Positions 26,078-34,245 of a stretch of 64,000 nt of DNA are shown here, in pieces. Location: NCBI GenBank assembly GCA_026929865.2, contig CM049418.1, forward strand, positions 7,698,501 to 7,762,500. Reading direction: 5' to 3'. This DNA comes from Hyperoplus lanceolatus. Its lineage: Eukaryota > Chordata > Actinopteri > Uranoscopiformes > Ammodytidae. Position 1 is the first letter of the stretch; the number at the start of each line of letters is the position of its first letter. Below the pieces are notes generated by a model. That model saw only the letters and a program-made list of their open reading frames with translations. It was not told where the DNA came from and searched no databases. The translations under genes and the position numbers were made by a program.

Positions 26078-29000
26078 CAAATGTACGTATTCTCACTGAG
26101 TAAATGTACTAAGTAGTCCCTAATGCTAATAAAATCTGTGAATCTTTTCGGGAAACTCTTCCTCTCATCTGGGTGCATTCAGCAGTCTCTGGCTGTGTTC
26201 GGACTGCCATACTAATGTCCTACTCATACTCATTTTGACTTCAATTTGAGTATGTGACGGTTGGGAATGCGAGTTTGGGTATGCGAGAAATTCCCGGATG
26301 AGTACTAACTTCCGGGAAGATTTTGGGTATGAATCGATTGTATACTTTTCCTACTCAACCGCCCCACAATGCACTGGGTCAATTCTATCCGCCCAGGAAA
26401 ATGAAATATTTTCGAGCAAGTTGCTATGCAACAACATTGTTTGGGGTCCGCGATCTGACAACTGTACGTGCAGTCATTCATAAACTCTTACAATAGGAGA
26501 TGAAGATAAATACCTCACAACATTAGAGTTACTAAGTGAAATGAGTAATGTGAGTCTGATAGTGGAGAGAGATCAGAACAGATCGCTGTTCCACACACCG
26601 CGGCTCGTCCAGCTCAACTCACAGACAGCTGAGTGCTGTCTGATGAGCCGGACATAGAGCGTCGGAGGGATCCTCCGTCTCAAAACATAATTATAAAACA
26701 AGAGGTCTAAAACACAGATGATGAACACAGGACTGTAAAAATCTAGTTCAATATCTAACCTGCAGAGGCAGGTTACACGCTAAACAGCATCTAAACTGCC
26801 TGAATCTTACAAGAAGAAGAAATTCTTCATTGCTTGAGTATACTTCAACTGAAAACGTTTCGACGCACCTCACATACACAATGGATCTTTGAGTAGACAG
26901 TATGCAGTATATAGATGGTGAGTATGTAGGATGTAGGACGCTAGTATGGCAGTCCGAACACAGCCTCTGTCCACACTCGGCTTTGTGCTTGTCCGCCCCC
27001 TCGCCCCCCTCCTGCAAACCCCACTCTGTTGTGATTGGTTACCTTCCTTCCGGAACACTTTCAGCAGCACGTGGGCAGATTTGAGCAGGCAGGTGGGGGC
27101 ATGGCCGGAGCGTGCCTGAGCACGTTGCAGGATTACCATACATGGAAAAATCCTGATTCACGTAACGAATCACGAAAATTTTAAAAAGTGAATTCTCGAC
27201 CGGCTGCCCTTGTGTTTAGCGCTCTGCACAGCCACCCCAGACGGTCTGCAGGGAATACGTCTAAATGCATGTAAGCAGGGCTGTAAACTAGCGGTCGCCA
27301 CTCGCCAAATGCGACCAAAATATTCCCCTGGCGACTTAATTTTGGAGGGATACATGCCACTGGGGCGGGTAAAAGTTTGTCCCCATGGTCGTGCTCTTGC
27401 GATAACTTATGCATGATAGAACAAAACATTGTAGTAGCTGTAAACTGATAAATTATGACGGTAGCAAACGTCAAGCTAAACTGGTGATTTGTTGTGTCAC
27501 ACTGAAGTAGCTCCCCCGACGTCACCGCTGTAGAAAATAAGTTCCCCCGAAGAAACGTAGCGTGCGCGTCACCGCCATAGAATGTATAAGAACGCCGCTC
27601 TTTAGAAGTTTTGGCGCAGCAAAAGCAGTTCGAGCGCAGCAATGGAGCTCTAAATAGATACTGGATCGGATTGGTCCCATTTTTAGTTCTGATGAGTAAT
27701 AAGTAATGAGTGTAGGGCTGCAACAACGAATCGATAAAATCGATTAGTAAAAGCGTTGGCAACGAATTTGGTCATCGATTCGTTGAGTCGCGCGATTAAT
27801 AAATCACTTGCAGGCGCAGCACTGTTTACATCCAGCCGCCGACAGGTTCATGCACACCCACAGCGAGCCTTCCGCACGTGAAGCGGTGCAGGAAAGCTGT
27901 AGTGTGAGCGGCCACAGCTTGTATTTTGGTCATATCTAACACTGGACTGCAGACCTATATAAAAGTGTTGTACCTTTGCTGTATTTGGGTTAAAAAAAAC
28001 TCCTTCAACTCAGTATCCGTCTAGTCCAAAAAAACAGCTGCTGCTGCTGCAGACGGTGTGCAGACAGGCTCGGAGAGTCGGCATCGGCGCATCAACAGAC
28101 ATTCAAAGCAGCGGCAGTAATCACACAACCGAACGATGTAGAAAGTCCCGTCAGTTAAAAATAGTGATCCAGATTTTAAATCCATGTTAAAATCGGAAGG
28201 ATATAGAGCTAGTTAGCTTAAAAAAAGTAGCAAACATGTCAACTGTGATGTGTTCAGGCCGACTCAGTAATATGAGTGATGTGTTCAAATGCAAAAAAAA
28301 AAAAGAAATTTTAGATTTTGTCGATTTTCCCACCAATATAAAATAGATAGTAAAGATGGAATTATGACCTGTTTAATGTCCTATCTTGAGCTATGATCAT
28401 ATCAGCAATTAAAGCAATAATACAAGTTCTATTTCAACAAAATAATAGAAAAGTATCAATAGTGATATCAATAAAGACTTGGATCGTTAAGGAGTCTCAA
28501 ATGGTATCACTATCCATACAAATTAACGATCTCCTGTCATCTGAGAGAAATTAAGATGATTTCATTTTTTTAACCGTTAGTATTTACCCGTTAAAAATCT
28601 CATCGGTCGACTGGTTTACCATGGACATCCCTTATACTGTATAAATGTTTATCATACATTGTATGTTTCTTTTGTGTTATCCCAGTTAGGTTTATTATTC
28701 ATTTTTTATCATTTAATATTACTTTTAATTGTTCCGGGACATTGGAGCAATAACCTGGTGTTTTGACACTGCAGTCTGCACTGTTTTTTTTAATCCGATT
28801 CATCGATTAATCGAAAAAATTATCGACCGATTAATCGATTATTAAAATAATCGTTAGTTGCAGCCCTAAATGAGTGTTTCCTTTGTCACAGTTTTGCACT
28901 GTTAAAGTTTGAAATGTGCAATGTTTGAAATGAAATGAATGAAACTAAATTAATATAATATTAAAATGTATTTCTAAATATTACTTTGGCCTCTTTTCTA

Positions 29001-32000
29001 AGCATGTACTGCTATATAATACTGTTATCTCAATGAAAAGTACTGAAACATATGTATATATGCAACAAAAGAGGCAATTTATTATTTGGCCGGTAAAAAA
29101 TTTACTTGGCCGGTAGATTCTTTCATCTACCGGTCCCCTTGGCAGGTGAGCCAAAAGGTTAGTTTACAGCCCTGCATGTAAGTCATTATTTGATACTTTA
29201 GTATTGTTAAATATGAGTATAAATCATTATAACAACGTTTATAGGTCATACAAGTCAAAAAAGTATAATGGGTCCTCGTTAATAAAGATTTTGAACACAT
29301 TCATATTTGATGGGTCAAGGAATGTGTCAGGGGTTGACACTAAGGGTGTATTCACACAGGGAAAGTCCGCTAGTTCACTTGCTTTGGTCCAGACCAAATA
29401 GAGTTTAGATTTTTTTTGTTTGGTGTGGTCCACTTTCACATTGCCCCTTTTGTAAGTGAACCAGCATTACGAAGGAAAACCACACGTGATCTGAGGTCAT
29501 TCATTCATTGGACAGACATTCTGGGGTGGAGAGAAGCAGGGAGAACGAAGTAACAACTGCGAAATATATCATTGATATACTATGGGGTTAAAAATAATAA
29601 AAAGGCCTACATCCAGCCTACAAATAAAGAAGAAAAAATCGAATTATTGTTGTTTCTCATGATTATAATATGTAGCCCTATGACAATGCCACGTTATGTG
29701 GCTTGTAGTCTACGATGTGAAGCATCATTTTTACTGTATTTTTGCTGCTGGACGTGCGGCTCGCGAGAAGAATAGGCTCATGCCGACACTCAGCTGATTA
29801 AGCTGTGTATCAGCTGGGTGTCAGTTCGGCGCAGTGCAGCTCCAAACTGACACGGGGATAGTATTGACGGTCCCGTACATGGGAAGCTAAATAAAAACAC
29901 ACACTGTGCGGGAGACGCTCCCCTCTCCTTCATCTGATCGCTGAACACATTCAGCATTTTTACGTGTCTTCTCGATCAAATGTAGGCCTACTATATTGTT
30001 CTGGGCTCCCGGTCAAACCACAACTTATCGTCCTAACAATGGCGACAACAGCACTTTCTCATAATGTGAAGCTGACTGCAATTTATTAAAAAAGAAAAGG
30101 CACAGTGCTTCCTGCATTTGGGTCGGATCGAGTCCGGACAAATTCACACCGCAAACGAACTGCAGCAGAGTGCGTTTGAAAACGGACCGAGACTACCTTT
30201 TCAGCTAGGTCTCGGAGCGCTTGTTTGGTCCGCCCCCGAGTGCGATTGCTGTATTCACACCTGCCTGAAAGATGCGCACCGAAGGCGGAAGTGAACCTGA
30301 GTTCGTTTCAACCGAACTAAACACGGCATGTGTGAATACACCCTAAGGTTTCAAATGCACTTGCCCCTAGGGCAAGTACAGGTAATGTTTTACTTGTCCG
30401 AATGTTGTGTTCACTTGCCCAAAAAAGTCTCATCCTGACCACATACAACCAACAACAATTCATATAAGCCTAGATATCATGACACCACACTACACCAAGC
30501 GCTTGGTCCTGCTGCAGCATCGTGAAAGGGACTGTTTTTGCCATGCACCTTGCCCAGAGGCTCAGAAAACTCAGTCTAGCTCAGAGTCAAGCTGAATGTT
30601 AGCTTCCACAGAAAAATTTTACCAATTTTACTTATTTAAAACAGTCACATTGTGCAAAAACGTGACCGTGTGCCATAACATGATTAAAGTCCACCATGTT
30701 AAAGCTATTGCCCAGTTACACTGTAAGTAAGGAGGGGGATCATTCATTTCTATTCATACCATTATAAAGACTCCACAATCCAAATCTTTATCAATACTTT
30801 TCTATTATTTTGTTAAAAGAGAACTGGTATTATTGCTTTAATTGCTTATAAGATGAGCAGAGCTAAGGATAGGACTTTAAGCAGGTCATAATTCCATATT
30901 TAGGCCTACTATTATTTTATATTGCTGGGAAAACAAGTTTTTTACCCAAACTGTATTATTCAAGCTTCTCGCAAAAAACTCAAATTTCTTATTTTCTTGA
31001 TGTTACATTTGAACACATCATGATGTCATTTTATTGAAAAACTATCAGATTTTTTTTAACTGCGGGACTTGCTACAGAGTCTCTCGTTTGTTGATCACCG
31101 CTGCATTGAATGGATAATGGGACGGTGCCGAGCTCGTCTGAAGCGGCTCAGCAGAGACGGAGCGGGTTGAAGGAGTTTCTTCAAGACAGTCGAAGGTAGA
31201 ACACTTTTACAGTCCATGATGCGGACCAGTGATGGAATAATACACTGAAGTAGGCCTAATTAGATGAAGATGACCCGACTCGATATTTAAAATTACATCA
31301 TGTATCGATAAGCTCAAACGTTATTGATTTCTGGGTTTTTAATATAGCGGAACCAGGTCCGTAGCCTAATAGAGCCAGCTTTCGGAACGTAGACAGCGAA
31401 ACTGCGCGCACACAGGCTGTCTGTGTGTGTGTGTGTGAGAGAGAGATAGAGTGCGAAAGAGCGAGCGTGATGCTGCTGGCTGCCGAACGCAGCAGCTCAA
31501 TTGCAAATATAGCCGATCTATTTTGTGTGAGTTAGCGGAAAAAAATTGTTTTGCAGACTCTAAAACACATGAATAAATAGCCTAGACTACTGACAAACCC
31601 TCTAAAATCCACTTGCCCGTTTGGGCAACCAAAAAGCAATCTCAACTTGCCCGAACATTATTTTCAGTTGCCCTGGGCAAGCGTTAGTGTCAACCACTGT
31701 GTGTGTTTGGTTAAATTAATATTTCATACCCATGCCACATGAGAAATCTCTCTAGGCCAAAAAAGAGAAGCTTGATTTACCTGGTGCTGATCCCTGATTG
31801 GTTATTTGATGATGCTTGACAATCACTTGACTGCTGGCAGCAATGCAGCCAAAGTCTAGCACTGAGTCCATTAGGAGGGAACAAGCCCTGGGAAACCTAG
31901 AGAAAAACATAAAGAAAGTGTAGATCAATGCGTGAACATCAATAAATGAGCGTGTTTGGTCCAATATATCTTGAATGCATATCATACAGTATATGTTGTC

Positions 32001-33235
32001 TGTTTACCCGAGCAGTGGGACTTTGATGGTCTCCACGTCATCTACATGAATCAGAAGGCAGTCTCGGACCTCCTCCTCTTCCTCAGGAGTGAACTCCAGC
32101 AAGCCGCTCACTGACAGACCAGGAGCCACCACCTCGGCTGAGCCGGATGCCGTGAACTTGAACAACTGCAGGAAAAGGGAGATAGAAAAAAGAAGGATAG
32201 GGAGTAAACCGGGGTAAATGCATAAATCAATCTTTAGAGATTTCTTGACTTTGCAGTACTAGTTTATAACTTTCTTACATCATCTATCTTTCTTGCAAGC
32301 ACCAATAAAAGAAACAAAGCAAATTCTTTGTATGTTAAATACTGTAGTTACCTGTGAATCAGACCCACATGTTAAAAGATAGACATGCATCTCACTATCC
32401 ATAACAAATATAGGTAATAGAGTGATAGACATTCATACTATCTTAAAACATTGGAAACTCTTTAAACTAAATAAATGATCAACTGGTAAAATGAAAAAAA
32501 TACAAATTAATATTTACATTCACATTAATAGGAAGATAATAGACGGGTATAAATGTATAGTTGCTAATATTGAACATGTTAAAATTAAACCAACAATGTC
32601 CACACCATTTTAAATTAGCTAATTAACTTTGCTAGTGTACCTGTTTTTCTCTTTCTTTTAACATCTGTTTTATGCAAAATGTATCAAAGCAAATTCCTTG
32701 CATATGTATAATATACTTACTTTTGATTTAGACACACATTTTAAGAGATAGACATATGCATCTCACAATCCATAACAAATATAGGTAAAGACAGAACACC
32801 TTCATACTATCTGGAAACATTGGAAACTCTATTTGAAAAAATATCACCTGCAATACAAATTAATATTTGCATTCACATGAATAGGGAGATAGTACTACCG
32901 AACAAGGATGAATTAAACCAACAATGTCCATACTAACGAAATGTTAATTAGCTTACTAACTTTGCTAGCTTATAGTGTCCTGCACGAACATGTGCTCGAG
33001 GCGTTAGCTAGCTAGCTAGAGTCCGTAATTAGCTAGCAAGCGTTACATACTTTTTTAATTCTTCAATTTAGTTCCTCGAAATGAACTTTACCTTTGTCTC
33101 GGACTTTTCCATCGTTATTTTCTTCGAAGTTTTCCCGACATTAGTTGCCGTGACTGTGGTCCGGTACACCTTCCCGACTCTCACATCGTTGAACTCGACA
33201 AGCGGCGGGTCAATATGAACACTACTACCAGCCAT
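245..33235 (-). CDS. cfap47: Cilia- and flagella-associated protein 47 (partial, C-terminus beyond left edge)
   Basis: Thirty-eight coding exons were joined by GT-AG splice sites. Their lengths sum to 5511 nt, an open frame of 1837 codons with compatible phases at every junction. The start at 33235-33233 begins MAGSSVHIDPPLVEFNDVRV, a typical MSP/ASH beta-strand opening. Many later exons resemble ASH/HYDIN-type immunoglobulin-like repeats. The last exons (residues about 1704-1837) carry a calponin-homology segment: SSWELQLLSWLNMHY, then NFDLDLTDGLVLAALLAAYC, then HFRRMYT. The CH domain is cut by the window edge. ASH repeats followed by a CH domain late in a protein of this size fit CFAP47, an axonemal protein linked to the central-pair apparatus and sperm motility; human CFAP47 is about 3200 residues, so roughly 1300 should lie to the left. 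Another HYDIN-like ciliary protein is the main alternative. Exon coordinates are in separate entries. Confidence 0.82.
545..2030. repeat. Unclassified interspersed repeat in cfap47 intron 37
   Basis: The block opens with CGGGCCCTCGCACTCCCGTG near 555 and closes with two direct copies of a segment ending GCACCAGTCGGTGCTCGGGC (about 1935-1973 and 1987-2024). The phrase GACTTCCTGTTGA occurs near both ends. The closing motif is of a kind seen repeatedly in teleost genomes, but I cannot assign a superfamily or a target-site duplication. Confidence 0.5.
2780..2862 (-). mobile_element. tRNA-derived SINE fragment
   Basis: On the minus strand a tRNA-like head is visible with an A-box (GGCGTAGTGGATAGAGCG) and a B-box-like GGTTGCAGT, ending in a run of C (G17 on the plus strand). 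It is only the head of an element, lying in cfap47 intron 36. Confidence 0.5.
6566..6914 (+). mobile_element. tRNA-derived SINE (V-SINE-like) in cfap47 intron 28
   Basis: A tRNA-like head (GACTGTGGCTCAGGTGGTAG and B-box GGCTCGATTCC) is followed by the widely shared fish body with CTTGAGCAAGACACTTCACC and a 3' end GTGCTATATAAATCCAA before a short ATT-repeat tail. The tail resembles LINE-2-type 3' ends used for mobilisation. Confidence 0.8.
7621..8134. mobile_element. TTAA-type MITE (Kolobok/piggyBac-like) in cfap47 intron 27
   Basis: TTAA occurs at both ends (7617-7620 and 8135-8138). The ends are inverted: AGCTCCCATATTATAC on the left against AGGTCACATATTATGC read from the right. The element is 514 bp with no transposase. 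Confidence 0.7.
10378..11102. mobile_element. Non-autonomous hAT element inside the fold-back element
   Basis: The termini TAGGGCTGTCAA and TTGACAGCCCTA are perfect inverted repeats, flanked by the 8-bp duplication GTACAAAC (10370-10377 and 11103-11110). The 725-bp interior has AATTAATC-rich subterminal repeats plus CT and CA microsatellites and no transposase. Confidence 0.92.
10503..10698. repeat. CT and CA microsatellites inside hAT element
   Basis: CT repeat at about 10506-10541 and CA repeat at about 10650-10692. Confidence 0.9.
15630..15782. mobile_element. Small MITE in cfap47 intron 22
   Basis: Inverted ends GTTCAGACCAAAGATTCGCC and the same with one change read from the right, about 153 bp long. 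Target-site duplication is not clear. Confidence 0.6.
17073..18016. mobile_element. Non-autonomous hAT element in cfap47 intron 20
   Basis: The inverted termini are TAGGGCTGTCACTTTT and its complement, with the 8-bp duplication CTAAGTAC (17065-17072 and 18017-18024). Subterminal TTCGAA-rich repeats are present on both sides. The 944-bp element has no transposase. Confidence 0.92.
19667..19858 (-). mobile_element. tRNA-derived SINE, family A copy 1
   Basis: Minus-strand head GGGGCGCCCTTAGCTCAGTT with B-box GGTTTGGTTCCC, a body with GTGACATGC and GTCTGTCTCTCTG, and a tail after CAATAAAACATAAAAATGCC. It is flanked by a perfect 15-bp duplication ATGCCACCTATTTAT (19652-19666 and 19859-19873). It lies in cfap47 intron 17. 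Confidence 0.9.
19874..21070. other. Rest of cfap47 intron 17
   Basis: No exon is visible. Two segments, about 20033-20110 and 20881-20943, share the order CCTCCA, GACCACAGC, AAACTTATT and GTTGAAG, suggesting an old degenerate duplication. Confidence 0.35.
22388..22576 (-). mobile_element. tRNA-derived SINE, family A copy 2
   Basis: Same family as the copy at 19667, in cfap47 intron 13, with an intact head CTTAGCTCAGTTGGTAGGGC, B-box GGTTCGATTCC and a 17-20 nt poly-A tail seen as a T run. The flanks TTTTCAGACCAC and TTTTCAGACAAC are a near-perfect duplication. Confidence 0.85.
24764..24835 (+). tRNA. tRNA-Asp (anticodon GUC)
   Basis: This 72-nt sequence folds as a complete cloverleaf. The acceptor strands are TCCTCGT and ACGGGGA, the anticodon loop is CTGTCAC with GTC at 24797-24799, and the T-arm contains GGTTCGATTCC. 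It differs from the usual vertebrate tRNA-Asp mainly in the D-loop and in one anticodon-stem pair, where both sides changed (T with A instead of C with G), which suggests selection for function. The intragenic A and B boxes are intact and a T4 run at 24841-24844 can stop RNA polymerase III. There is no tRNA intron. It lies antisense within the 251-nt intron between cfap47 exons 7 and 8. Confidence 0.96.
26005..26076. repeat. CA/TG microsatellite next to cfap47 exon 4 acceptor
   Basis: An AC array on the plus strand reads as TG in the cfap47 transcript and ends about a dozen bases before the exon 4 acceptor at 25997. Confidence 0.95.
26191..26965. mobile_element. Terminal-inverted-repeat element in cfap47 intron 3
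   Basis: The ends GGCTGTGTTCGGACTGCCAT and the exact complement at 26946-26965 form a TIR of at least 24 bp that continues imperfectly. No convincing target-site duplication is visible, so the superfamily is uncertain. No coding capacity. Confidence 0.8.
27276..29174. mobile_element. Non-autonomous hAT element (outer) in cfap47 intron 3
   Basis: The termini CAGGGCTGTAAACTA and its complement TAGTTTACAGCCCTG (one base from perfect) are flanked by the 8-bp duplication CATGTAAG (27268-27275 and 29175-29182). It is split by a second hAT element at 27713-28868; without that insertion it is about 735 bp. Confidence 0.9.
27713..28868. mobile_element. Non-autonomous hAT element (nested)
   Basis: The inverted termini are TAGGGCTGCAAC and GTTGCAGCCCTA, with duplication AATGAGTG (27705-27712 and 28869-28876). 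Subterminal ATCGAT-rich sequence is present. It is 1156 bp, has no transposase, and is closely related in its ends to the element in nop58 intron 3. Confidence 0.92.
29328..31699. mobile_element. Non-autonomous hAT-like element with CTTGCCC subterminal repeats
   Basis: The left end CAGGGGTTGACACTAA and the right end TTAGTGTCAACCACTG are inverted copies with one mismatch. Several CTTGCCC/GGGCAAG motifs lie inside both ends. A Harbinger-type element interrupts the left terminal repeat at its TAA. Target-site duplications are not clear. Confidence 0.75.
29344..30343. mobile_element. PIF/Harbinger-type MITE nested in a hAT terminal repeat
   Basis: The termini GGGTGTATTCACAC and GTGTGAATACACCC are perfect inverted repeats, with a TAA duplication on both sides (29341-29343 and 30344-30346). 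The element is 1000 bp. The 3-bp TAA duplication is characteristic of Harbinger elements. Confidence 0.88.
32314..32977. repeat. Tandem duplication in cfap47 intron 1
   Basis: Two diverged direct copies, about 32314-32641 and 32684-32977, share in order CAAAGCAAATTC, AGATAGACAT, CATCTCAC, CCATAACAAATATAGGTAA, CATTGGAAACTCT, CAAATTAATATTT and AAACCAACAATGTCCA. Confidence 0.85.
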
Positions 33236-33437
33236 CTTTAGGACTTAATAGTTACTTATTACTACTACTTACTTACAGACGACTAAACATTACGTTTCTA
33301 TTCTCAGACGCAAACAATATTCTTCTCTAATTAAAGTCCATGAAAAATATAATTGTATCGTGCCATTTCGTTAACATGCATACCGATAGTCAGCTTTACA
33401 GTTGTTACCGAAGTGCCTCTGTTGTAGCCTTCAAGTG

Positions 33438-33450
33438 GTTCCTAGGCGAC
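33438..33450 (-). promoter_or_regulatory. Candidate RFX X-box upstream of cfap47
   Basis: On the minus strand the 13 bases read GTCGCCTAGGAAC. This matches the X-box pattern GTNRCC, spacer, RGYAAC with one mismatch in the second half. It lies about 200 bp upstream of the cfap47 start codon. RFX factors drive many cilia genes through X-boxes close to the transcription start, so the position is sensible. One short degenerate motif is weak evidence. Confidence 0.35.
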
Positions 33451-33801
33451 GACTCGGCTGCGCTCGTTTTACAACCTCGAGCTGTCCAGGTGGGCGGGCG
33501 GTGTAGTATTTTGTACAAGTAGACAGTAATCCTTTAAGTATCTTTTTTTATTTTGAAGCAATGTAATGGTTTGGATCATAAGTGTCAGGACAGACTTTTA
33601 TTATCATTATTATAAGAAATGGAATTACAATAAGAATACTCCCTTATCTCCCTCTTTATCAGTGTTATTCCTTAGTATAGTGGATGATGCATGGCCATAT
33701 TATGATATGAGGGGACAAAGCTACATGGATAGCTCAATTTAATATCTCAGCTTCAGGCATTTTGTGTTTCTTCCACAAAGCTAATAGTATGTATTAAGTG
33801 C

Positions 33802-33807
<6 letters not shown>

Positions 33808-33863
<56 letters not shown>
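33808..33863. repeat. AAT microsatellite
   Basis: About 18 uninterrupted AAT units. Confidence 0.95.
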
Positions 33864-34030
33864 TCATTAATTATACATTATTAATATGGGGTTCCTTTCA
33901 GTTTATAACAACTAAAAATGGTACAACATAGCAAATCATACATGTATCATAATCTTAGAATAATATAAATTCAAACTTAAAATGAAGATAAACATTTTCA
34001 CAAATGTAAAATCATCTAGAGTTCAAGTGA

Positions 34031-34036
34031 TTTATT
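34031..34036 (-). terminator. nufip1 polyadenylation signal
   Basis: AATAAA on the minus strand, about 210 bp downstream of the nufip1 stop codon. It is the first canonical signal I see after the stop. Confidence 0.55.
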
Positions 34037-34245
34037 TCACAAGAAAAGAAGAGTCTTTCTTCAGACCATAGCATTTTACAAAACTTTAAATGATGTTTAT
34101 TGTTAGTCAAACTAACATCAAATCACGTAACAAATAATACAGTCCATACAAAAAGAATTTTAAAGTAAAAAAACATCAATGTCTGAAAGACATCAATTTT
34201 ATGTTTAGGAACAAAATAATTCAACTTTACTAATTTGCTTGGAAT

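Larger units (their letters stand above)
23886..33235 (-). other. cfap47: cfap47 coding exons 1-10
   Basis: Exon coordinates in transcript order: 33092-33235, 32008-32165, 31781-31896, 25858-25996, 25506-25590, 25222-25362, 24932-25101, 24574-24680, 24184-24413, 23886-24087. Each was set by an AG acceptor, a GT donor and an uninterrupted frame. Intron 3 (25997-31780) is 5.8 kb and is mostly transposon. The acceptor of exon 4 lies directly downstream, in transcript sense, of a long TG tract. Exon 8 is read in the frame giving RQDYCLFLLFESVGSRHGFT; the other open frame there does not join its neighbours. Confidence 0.8.
33236..34230. other. Intergenic: cfap47 5' region and nufip1 3' flank
   Basis: No exon is recognisable here. 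The region holds the cfap47 promoter side, including the X-box candidate, an AAT microsatellite at about 33808-33863, and the 3' UTR of nufip1. TTTATT at 34031-34036 is an AATAAA signal on the minus strand and is the likely nufip1 polyadenylation signal. Confidence 0.6.

Noticed and set aside
27181..27762. 193-codon open frame on the minus strand
   Set aside because: It runs across the boundary of one hAT element into a second nested one, has no recognisable domain and resembles no transposase.
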